The notes under the pieces: model-generated
Database searches by the model: none
Told to the model about the DNA's origin: nothing
What the model saw: only the letters and a program-made list of their open reading frames with translations
Origin: Chryseobacterium tagetis
GTDB lineage: Bacteria > Bacteroidota > Bacteroidia > Flavobacteriales > Weeksellaceae
Assembly: GCF_016735585.2 (NCBI RefSeq)
Contig: NZ_JAERSE020000005.1
Coordinates: 1 to 64,000 of the forward strand
Length of the DNA: 64,000 bases
Direction: 5' to 3'
In this document: one piece after another, positions 16,965-23,421 of the stretch
Position numbering within the stretch: position 1 is the stretch's first letter
How the letters are laid out: each line of letters opens with the position of its first letter
Position numbers and translations under genes: made by a program

Positions 16965-18056
16965 TTGGATAATCTAAAGAAAAATACATTCGAAGCTCTC
17001 ACTGGAATGCGAGCCATTGCAGCGATTATGGTATTTGTGTATCATAACCGTAAATATTGGCGCAATGATCTACCTTTTCCAATTATGCGCTTCATTAGTG
17101 AATGGCATATCGGAGTGACGGTTTTCTTTGTTTTGAGCGGTTTTTTGTTGGCGTATCGCTATGAAGATTCACCTTTAGAATCCAAAAAATCTTATTTAAA
17201 ATATATTCTGCTCCGTATCGCGAGAATTTTTCCACTGTATTGGATTTTGCTGAGTTTTTTCTTTTTTGATACTGCATATTCTCGAAATGTAGATACTTAT
17301 TTCCTGCAGTATTCACTTTTGTATTCTTTGTTTGAAAAATATTCGGTTTCAGGAATTGTACAGGCGTGGTCGCTTCAGGTTGAATTCTTTTTTTACTTAT
17401 TATCGCCCTTTTTATTTTTATTGCTGAAAAAAAGCTGGAAATACTGTATTTCATTTTTAATAGGGCTTTTTCTCCTGAGTTGTGCAATAGGATATGGTTT
17501 ACATGGGTACAATGGCAATCCTGAAGGCTTTTTATATCCGTTAAAGTTTATGATGGGCAATACTTTTTTCGCAAGAAGTTTAGAGTTCTTTTCCGGAATG
17601 TTATTAGCTTATCTGATGAAAAAAGAAAGGGGAGTAGAAATTTTGAAACGCTTAAAAAATCCGACTTTATACGGAGGAATTGGAATTATTATTTTTACAA
17701 TTTCGATTGCACTTTTTGCCAGAAATAATTTCGTACATGGAGTAGAACGATGGGAGGGAAGGTTAATTCACGAATTGTTTTTACCCGTTGCTATTGCTGT
17801 TTTTTTCTGGGGATTGATGTCAGAAAAAACAATCGTATCCAAAGTGCTCTCTACAAAATTTTTGATTCTTTTAGGAAACGCTTCTTTTGTTTTCTATCTT
17901 ATCCATATCAGTTATTTCAATCTAAAGTTAAAGGAATACATCTATTTACCTGACCGTAATTTTGTTTTGCTATGGATTTGTTCCATTATTATTTATTTGC
18001 TGATTGAGAAACCGCTCTATGAATTCTGCAGAAAATTAATTGCTAAAATCAGATAA
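16965..18056 (+). CDS. Acyltransferase 3 family membrane protein (OafA/YrhL type)
   Basis: The start is TTG at 16965. The family N-terminus FEALTGMRAIAAIMVFVYHNR (about 8-28) contains the conserved Arg and His of acyltransferase-3 proteins, so starting later at the internal ATG (Met15) would cut into the domain. VTVFFVLSGFLLAYRY (about 50-65) is also characteristic. About ten hydrophobic helices follow through 363 residues, placing it in the inner membrane. These enzymes O-acylate surface glycans or other carbohydrates; the substrate is unknown. The start lies directly behind a terminator, so its promoter may overlap that hairpin. Confidence 0.85.
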   Translation: MDNLKKNTFEALTGMRAIAAIMVFVYHNRKYWRNDLPFPIMRFISEWHIGVTVFFVLSGFLLAYRYEDSPLESKKSYLKYILLRIARIFPLYWILLSFFFFDTAYSRNVDTYFLQYSLLYSLFEKYSVSGIVQAWSLQVEFFFYLLSPFLFLLLKKSWKYCISFLIGLFLLSCAIGYGLHGYNGNPEGFLYPLKFMMGNTFFARSLEFFSGMLLAYLMKKERGVEILKRLKNPTLYGGIGIIIFTISIALFARNNFVHGVERWEGRLIHELFLPVAIAVFFWGLMSEKTIVSKVLSTKFLILLGNASFVFYLIHISYFNLKLKEYIYLPDRNFVLLWICSIIIYLLIEKPLYEFCRKLIAKIR

Positions 18057-18067
18057 GATTTTGCATT

Positions 18068-18214
18068 TTAATCTAAAGAATTAACCAGTATAAAATAACG
18101 ATACGCCAGAATTCCCTTCTGAATCTTTGTCAGTGTATTGGGATCCTTATTACTCAGTTTTGGAAGAACCACTTTATTGATTCTGTTCAAAAATTTGAAA
18201 AATGATTTTTTCAT
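18068..18214 (-). CDS. Small basic protein, 48 aa (often mislabelled SsrA-binding protein)
   Basis: ATG at 18214 (minus) to TAA at 18068 encodes MKKSFFKFLNRINKVVLPKL, then a PNTLTKIQKGILAYRY core and the end FILVNSLD. This short Lys/Arg-rich form with the L-A-Y-R-Y-(Y/F)-x-L-x-x-S-L-D ending recurs in Flavobacteriia, in my recollection sometimes under the name SsrA-binding protein, although it is far too short to be SmpB. Function unknown. It is a stand-alone gene with its upstream side facing the SDR terminator. Confidence 0.75.
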   Translation of the reverse strand: MKKSFFKFLNRINKVVLPKLSNKDPNTLTKIQKGILAYRYFILVNSLD

Positions 18215-18267
18215 GATAAAATATTTTAGTGGTTGTTAATAGCATTCAAAAAGTATGCGGTTTTGTT

Positions 18268-18301
18268 TAAAATAAAAACTGCCTATCATTTCGACAGGCA
18301 A
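18268..18301 (-). terminator. Terminator of the SDR gene
   Basis: On the minus strand TGCCTGTC-GAAATGA-.. pairs with GATAGGCA through one G-U pair, followed by GTTTTTATTTT. It lies 44 bp downstream of the SDR stop. The rest of 18215-18344 shows no gene. Confidence 0.75.
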
Positions 18302-18344
18302 TTTTCTCACTAACATATTAAATGTATTTATTGCATTATCTTAT

Positions 18345-19136
18345 TTATGGATTTCCATACATATTCGATTCTCCTCCGTCAATAGCAATTACCTGTCCGG
18401 AAACATATCCGTTTTCATCACTTAATAAATAGGCAACCAAATGCCCTACATCCATCGGATCTCCCAGTCTTCTGGTAGGATTTCGCGATGCGTATTCTTT
18501 TTCAGCAGTTTTCGGATCATTTGGATTAACCTGCTTGAAAGCTTCCGCCACCATTGGAGTCAGAATCGCTCCGGGAGCAATAGCATTGGTTAAAATATTA
18601 TCTTTACCATATTCCAAAGCGGCATTTTTTGTCATTCCGGCTACGGCGTGTTTTGTTGCAACATAAGCAGTTTGATTTGAAACCCCTCTGATTCCGCCGA
18701 CAGAAGCTACGTTTACGATTCTTCCGCCTCCGTTTTTCTGTAATTCAGGAATCACATATTTCATTCCGTAATAGACGCCTAAAAGATTAATATCGATTAC
18801 TTTTTTGAAAATATTGATATCATAATCGATTAAAGGAGCTTGTTTTCCTTCAATTCCGGCATTGTTATATAATCCATCTACCTTTCCAAATGTCTTAACA
18901 GTTTCATCAACATAATTTTTCACATTTTCTTCCACAGAAACGTCTGCAGTTACTGTTAAGAATTTACTTTCCGGATATTTTGACTGTAGATCTGCCTTCG
19001 TTTTATCTAAAGCTTCAGCATTATAATCTACCAATGTCAAATCGGCTCCTTTAGAAGCTAATACATCTGCTGCAGCCAGACCAAGTCCCATTGCTGCTCC
19101 TGTTACAATGATTACTTTTCCTTTTAAATTTGCCAT
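18345..19136 (-). CDS. SDR-family NAD(P)-dependent oxidoreductase
   Basis: The 263-residue product is a classical short-chain dehydrogenase: TGAAMGLG coenzyme motif at 12-19, acidic Asp at the end of strand 2 (LVDYN), NNAG at about 91-94, catalytic Ser in VNVASVGG, YVATK catalytic Tyr-Lys pair, and the C-terminal V-S-G-Q-V-I-A-I-D-G-G motif. Asp after the second strand suggests NAD(H) preference. The substrate cannot be read from the sequence. It is monocistronic, with its own terminator. Confidence 0.93.
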   Translation of the reverse strand: MANLKGKVIIVTGAAMGLGLAAADVLASKGADLTLVDYNAEALDKTKADLQSKYPESKFLTVTADVSVEENVKNYVDETVKTFGKVDGLYNNAGIEGKQAPLIDYDINIFKKVIDINLLGVYYGMKYVIPELQKNGGGRIVNVASVGGIRGVSNQTAYVATKHAVAGMTKNAALEYGKDNILTNAIAPGAILTPMVAEAFKQVNPNDPKTAEKEYASRNPTRRLGDPMDVGHLVAYLLSDENGYVSGQVIAIDGGESNMYGNP

Positions 19137-19296
19137 AATTTTTTTAGAATTAGTTATATCTAAATGTACGGATTATAAAAATTTTACATCTTGATCTATG
19201 GTAAGAAACCGATTGCAATACAGAAAATTCACAATATTTGAAAACAAATTTTTTGGTCTTGAAATTATGTTTACCTTTATTCTATCAGCTATTTTT

Positions 19297-19593
19297 ATGG
19301 ACGAGATATTTAAACAACAGGTTTGGGAAATTACAAAATTAGTTCCCAAAGGAAGAGTAACAAGCTATGGAGCTATTGCAAAGGCGGTTGGTTATCCCAA
19401 TCATTCACGTCACGTAGGAAAAGCGATGGGAGGTTGTCCGAAAGATGTTCCTGCGCATCGCGTGATTTCGAGTTCTGGAACCTTGTCAGTTCCTGAATTT
19501 CAGGTGAAACTGGAAGCGGAAGGAATTGAGGTAGAAAATTTTAGGATCAAGAACTTTAAGAAACTGTTTTGGAATCCTCTAGAAGAATTATAA
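19297..19593 (+). CDS. MGMT-family alkyltransferase-like protein (ATL) lacking the acceptor Cys
   Basis: I choose ATG 19297 (MDEIFKQQVWEITKLVPKGRV, 98 residues); the upstream extension to 19198 is not family-like. The helix-turn-helix region (GRVTSYGAIAKAVGYPNHSRHVGKAM) is intact. The active-site motif PCHRV reads PAHRV here, so the alkyl-accepting Cys is replaced by Ala. Such proteins bind O6-alkylguanine without repairing it and hand the lesion to nucleotide excision repair (known for ATL1 and eATL). The role here is therefore damage sensing rather than direct reversal. Confidence 0.88.
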   Translation: MDEIFKQQVWEITKLVPKGRVTSYGAIAKAVGYPNHSRHVGKAMGGCPKDVPAHRVISSSGTLSVPEFQVKLEAEGIEVENFRIKNFKKLFWNPLEEL

Positions 19594-19626
19594 ATTTCGA
19601 AAATATAAAAAAGAGACAATGTAAAA

Positions 19627-20280
19627 ATGATTGAAAATCAACAAGTTTTAAATAGTTTTGAGCACTTGCGTTTTTATATAAAAAAGTGGACGGAAAATCC
19701 AAATTATAAAGATGGAGATATAAGAAATATGTTTATCAACCAGATTGATCGAATTTTGATTTATCATAATTTAAATTCTCACTATTTCATCAGAATATTA
19801 CAAAATAAAAATGACTTTGATAAAATTTTAAAGACAGAAACTATTGAAGATCATTATTCAATATTAGAGACTTATCAAACTCAAGCAAAAAATGCGTTGA
19901 TTTTTCAACTTTCAAGTATATTAGAGAGATTTTTAAGAGTAATATTGGGATATTTTAAACCTGATACGAATTCTAATAAGCAATTTTATGCTGTTAGAGA
20001 AGAGGTTTTTGATTTATTTCATTTCGATAAAAATGATGAATGGAAAGCTATTTCAATTTTATCAAATATTCGTAATACCTTTCACAATAATGGTATTCAC
20101 ACTTCTGACGCTATTTCCTCAATTACTTATAGAGAACGAAATTACAGTTTCGTCAAAAATGAGCTCCATAATAATGCGGATTATTATACATTATTTATGA
20201 TTACACAAGATATTATAAGATTATATGGTAATATTTGTAACAGTAGTTTGAGTCAAGAAAACGATCTTATTTTGGGATAA
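19627..20280 (+). CDS. HEPN-like protein of unknown function (217 aa)
   Basis: The product is helical and AT-rich in codon use. It contains NIRNTFHNNGIH at 148-158, which resembles the R-N-x-x-H-(N)-N-G motif of HEPN-superfamily proteins with tentative RNase activity, and an upstream helix ALIFQLSSILERFLRVILGYF (about 90-110) that matches the first HEPN helices in style. No signal peptide. It is a single gene without an antitoxin-like partner next to it. The HEPN assignment rests on motif resemblance only. Confidence 0.6.
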   Translation: MIENQQVLNSFEHLRFYIKKWTENPNYKDGDIRNMFINQIDRILIYHNLNSHYFIRILQNKNDFDKILKTETIEDHYSILETYQTQAKNALIFQLSSILERFLRVILGYFKPDTNSNKQFYAVREEVFDLFHFDKNDEWKAISILSNIRNTFHNNGIHTSDAISSITYRERNYSFVKNELHNNADYYTLFMITQDIIRLYGNICNSSLSQENDLILG

Positions 20281-20333
20281 TTTTTAGCATCAATAATTCT
20301 TGAGACAATTTAGTAATGTAATATAAAATAAAA

Positions 20334-20364
20334 GGTTTCGGCGCGGCAAAGCCGCGCCGAAACC
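20334..20364. terminator. GC-rich palindromic terminator between converging genes
   Basis: GGTTTCGGCGCGGC (20334-20347) and GCCGCGCCGAAACC (20351-20364) form a perfect 14-bp stem with loop AAA. It is strikingly GC-rich in an AT-rich region and lies between the HEPN-like gene and the convergent hydrolase. There are no long T-runs, so it may be a palindromic unit more than a classical terminator. Confidence 0.7.
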
Positions 20365-20390
20365 AATAAATTTCCTTAATATAAAATCTC

Positions 20391-21191
20391 TTATTTCAAT
20401 AAAGATTCAATACTTTTCACAACTTCGGCAGGTTTCTCTTTTATGGCTTCTAAGTGATCGGCTGTAAATTCTAAGAAGTGTTTCGGTTCAGATGCGTTAG
20501 CGTAAATTTCCTGACCTTGAGCATAAGGAACGGTCTTATCATTTTTACTGTAGATAAAAAGAGAAGGAAGTCCTTTTATATACTGAATATCTTCTTTGGC
20601 AGAATATACAGAAGCCAGCATTTGTTGAAGCATAGCTTTGTAATCAGGAGCGAAAACAGCTGCGATATCTGCAAATGAAGACATTCCTCCATCGATGATT
20701 AATCCTGAGATTTTATCTTTATTGGTTCTTGCTAAGTGTGTTGCAATCTGAGAACCCAAAGAAGCTCCGTATAACAATATTTTTGTGTTTTTCACGTCAT
20801 TTCTTTGAGTAATAACATCGAAAAACTTTTGTCCGTCTTCAGAAACATTTTGATGGGTTGGTTTTCCTGTTGATTTTCCGTATCCTCTGAAATCGACCAT
20901 TACTACTTGAAATCCGTTGTCAACTAAAGGCTTAGTCATGAAAGTATAGGTAGTTACATTTCCTCCTGCTCCATGAAAAAACAGAATCGTAGCTTTTGGT
21001 TTTGCGGCTTTAGGCTTAAGGAAAATTGCTGTGATCGTATCCTGAGTTACGGGTAAACTGATTTCTTCGTATTTTAAATTTTCAATTGGCTTTAATTCTT
21101 TTTTAGGCTGATAAAATTTATCGTCAAGCTGAGCGTTGTAAAATTGAAGAGCCAGTACAAAGAAAAATGTGATAATTGCTTTAGTTTTCAT
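20391..21191 (-). CDS. Exported alpha/beta hydrolase
   Basis: I place the start at 21191 (MKTKAIITFFFVLALQFYNAQ), a signal peptide of about 21 residues; the longer frame adds 13 unlikely residues. The hydrolase core has FFHGAGGN (oxyanion region), DFRGYGKS, the nucleophile elbow YGASLGS (GxSxG), Asp in YSKNDKTVP and His in TADHLEAI, giving a full Ser-Asp-His triad. It resembles the BAAT/esterase-like periplasmic hydrolases of Bacteroidetes. Substrate unknown. Confidence 0.88.
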   Translation of the reverse strand: MKTKAIITFFFVLALQFYNAQLDDKFYQPKKELKPIENLKYEEISLPVTQDTITAIFLKPKAAKPKATILFFHGAGGNVTTYTFMTKPLVDNGFQVVMVDFRGYGKSTGKPTHQNVSEDGQKFFDVITQRNDVKNTKILLYGASLGSQIATHLARTNKDKISGLIIDGGMSSFADIAAVFAPDYKAMLQQMLASVYSAKEDIQYIKGLPSLFIYSKNDKTVPYAQGQEIYANASEPKHFLEFTADHLEAIKEKPAEVVKSIESLLK

Positions 21192-21314
21192 AGTAATTGT
21201 TTTTAATGATGAAGCAAAGATATTGTGCATATATATCTTTTGAAAAAATAGATGACCGAACCGTTATTTTTAACGACTAAAACGTATTTTTTTAAGATTA
21301 AGATTAAAATTAAG

Positions 21315-21354
21315 TGGAAATAAAAAATCGGAACCACTTTCGCAGTCCCGATTT
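21315..21354 (-). terminator. Terminator of htpG
   Basis: On the minus strand AAATCGG and CCGATTT pair across a 16-nt loop and are followed by TTTTATTT. It lies 21 bp downstream of the htpG stop. Confidence 0.65.
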
Positions 21355-21374
21355 CTCAATATAAAATAGTCAAT

Positions 21375-23267
21375 TTATTTGTTTAGATGCTGATAACTTT
21401 TTTGGATGAAATCAGTCAGATCTTTTCCTTTCAATAGATTCTGAGAAAGTTTTGCCAAGTCTAAAGCATACTTAATCAAACCTTCTTTTTCTTCCGTATT
21501 TTCTGTCTGCAATACCTGATTGGCAAATTCGCTGTTGGAATTTACTACCAGATTGTACATTTCAGGGAATCCTCCCATTCCGAACATTCCGCCACCACCG
21601 GTTGTCTGCATATCTTTCATTCTTCTCATGAATTCTGGCTGGGTAATGGTAAACGGAGCATCATTGCTGTCTAAATCTTCCAACTGAACTGTGAATTTTG
21701 CATCGCTGATTGCCTCTTCAACATTTTTCTTCAACGATTCTTTTTCCGTTTCATTTAATTTAGAAATGATCGGCTCATCTTTTTTAATCAGATTATTGAT
21801 ATGATCTGAATCTACTCTTACAAAAGAGATTTTCTCTTTTGAAGTTTCCAGCTTTTGGATAACGTGAGGAATAATATGAGAATCTAATAGGAGAACTTCA
21901 TATCCTTTATCTTTTGCAGACTGAATATAACTGTGTTGTTCATCGGCGTTGGAAGCATAAAGAACCACTAAATTTCCATCCTTATCAGTTTGGGTCAATT
22001 TAATTTTTTCTTCCAGTTCATTCCACAAGAAATATTTCCCATCAGTTGTCGGATATAATGTGAACTTATCTGCTTTCTCAGCAAACTTTTCTTCCGTTAC
22101 AATACCATATTCGATTACGATTTTAATGTCATTCCATTTTTTCTCATAATCTTCACGGTTTTCGTTGATTAAAGAAGACATTTTGTCGGCAACTTTTTTC
22201 GTAATATAAGAAGAGATTTTCTTCACTGCACCATCTGCCTGTAAATACGAACGGGAAACGTTCAACGGAATATCCGGAGAATCAATGACTCCGCGAAGAA
22301 GCATTAAGAAATCCGGAACGATCCCTTTTACTTCATCCGTTACAAATACCTGATTTTGATATAACTGGATTTTATCTTTTTCAATATTTAAATTATTGCT
22401 CAGTTTCGGAAAGAATAAAACTCCGGTTAAATTGAACGGATAATCAACATTCAAATGAATATTAAATAAAGGCTCCTCAAACTGCATTGGATACAATTCG
22501 TGGTAGAATTTCATATAATCTTCATTCGTCAATTCACTTGGAGCGATCGTCCAAGCCGGAGTTGGATTGTTGATGATATTGTCAACTTCTTCAGTTTCTG
22601 CAACCGCATCTTCAGGAGCATCTTCCGGTAAAGGTAAAGTATGGGTTTTAGTTCCAAATTTAATCGGAACAGGCATAAACTTGTTATATTTCAACAACAG
22701 TTCACGGATTTTTCCTTCTTCTAAAAATTCTATTGAATCTTCTGCTATATGAAGAATAATTTCAGTTCCTCTGTCGGTTTTATCAGTCGTTTCTTCTAAA
22801 GTAAATTCCGGACTTCCGTCACAGATCCAACGAACTGCAGGTTCATCTTTGTAAGATTTTGTTAAGATCTCAACTTTCTCAGCAACCATGAATGCAGAGT
22901 AAAATCCAAGTCCGAAATGTCCGATAATTCCTGAATCTTTCGCAGTGTCTTTGTATTTTTCCAAAAACTCTTCAGCTCCTGAAAAAGCAACTTGATTGAT
23001 GTATTTTTCAACTTCTTCACCCGTCATCCCGATTCCCTGATCGATGATGCGAAGTGTTTTATTTTCTTTATCGATTTTAACTTCCAGCTTCGGATTTCCG
23101 TACTCAACTTTTGCTTCCCCGATGCTCGTTAAATGCTTTAACTTTAAAGTCGCATCTGTTGCATTGGAAATCAATTCTCTTAAAAAGATTTCGTGATCAC
23201 TGTATAAGAATTTTTTGATCAACGGGAAAATATTTTCCACGGATACATTGATATTTCCTTTCGTCAT
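21375..23267 (-). CDS. htpG: Molecular chaperone HtpG (Hsp90)
   Basis: The product has 630 residues. The GHKL ATPase motifs are all present: ELISNATDA with Asn36, DQGIGMT at 76-82, and GHFGLGFYSAFM at 116-127. The middle domain is recognised by LFFPKLSNNLNIEKDKIQLYQNQVFVTD, VKGIVPDFLMLLRGVIDSPDIPLNVSRS. The C-terminal dimerization domain is complete, with a Gly/Met loop (GGGGMFGMGGFP). Length matches bacterial HtpG. An ATP-dependent cytosolic chaperone for stressed clients. A TGTCA direct repeat lies upstream and may be its heat-shock control element. Confidence 0.97.
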   Translation of the reverse strand: MTKGNINVSVENIFPLIKKFLYSDHEIFLRELISNATDATLKLKHLTSIGEAKVEYGNPKLEVKIDKENKTLRIIDQGIGMTGEEVEKYINQVAFSGAEEFLEKYKDTAKDSGIIGHFGLGFYSAFMVAEKVEILTKSYKDEPAVRWICDGSPEFTLEETTDKTDRGTEIILHIAEDSIEFLEEGKIRELLLKYNKFMPVPIKFGTKTHTLPLPEDAPEDAVAETEEVDNIINNPTPAWTIAPSELTNEDYMKFYHELYPMQFEEPLFNIHLNVDYPFNLTGVLFFPKLSNNLNIEKDKIQLYQNQVFVTDEVKGIVPDFLMLLRGVIDSPDIPLNVSRSYLQADGAVKKISSYITKKVADKMSSLINENREDYEKKWNDIKIVIEYGIVTEEKFAEKADKFTLYPTTDGKYFLWNELEEKIKLTQTDKDGNLVVLYASNADEQHSYIQSAKDKGYEVLLLDSHIIPHVIQKLETSKEKISFVRVDSDHINNLIKKDEPIISKLNETEKESLKKNVEEAISDAKFTVQLEDLDSNDAPFTITQPEFMRRMKDMQTTGGGGMFGMGGFPEMYNLVVNSNSEFANQVLQTENTEEKEGLIKYALDLAKLSQNLLKGKDLTDFIQKSYQHLNK

Positions 23268-23330
23268 AATATTTTAGTTTTAATTTTTTCTTCCAAATCT
23301 TTCTCAAAAAAAATACCGTTTGATGAAAAG

Positions 23331-23343
23331 TGACATTTTGACA
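23331..23343 (-). promoter_or_regulatory. TGTCA-N3-TGTCA direct repeat upstream of htpG
   Basis: On the minus strand TGTCAAAATGTCA is a direct repeat of TGTCA with an 8-bp period, 64 bp before the htpG start. A TATTTTTTTG stretch downstream is a rough -7 element. A link to heat-shock control is inferred. Confidence 0.4.
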
Positions 23344-23421
23344 CTCATGTAATGAAGTGATGGGTTGCAAAAGGTTTTATCAAAGAAATATCTTACTTTT
23401 AAACTTTAAAAGTATTTAAAA

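Noticed and set aside
19198..19296. Longer start of the alkyltransferase-like protein
   Set aside because: The extra 33 residues do not fit the family; MDEIFKQQVW is the usual beginning.
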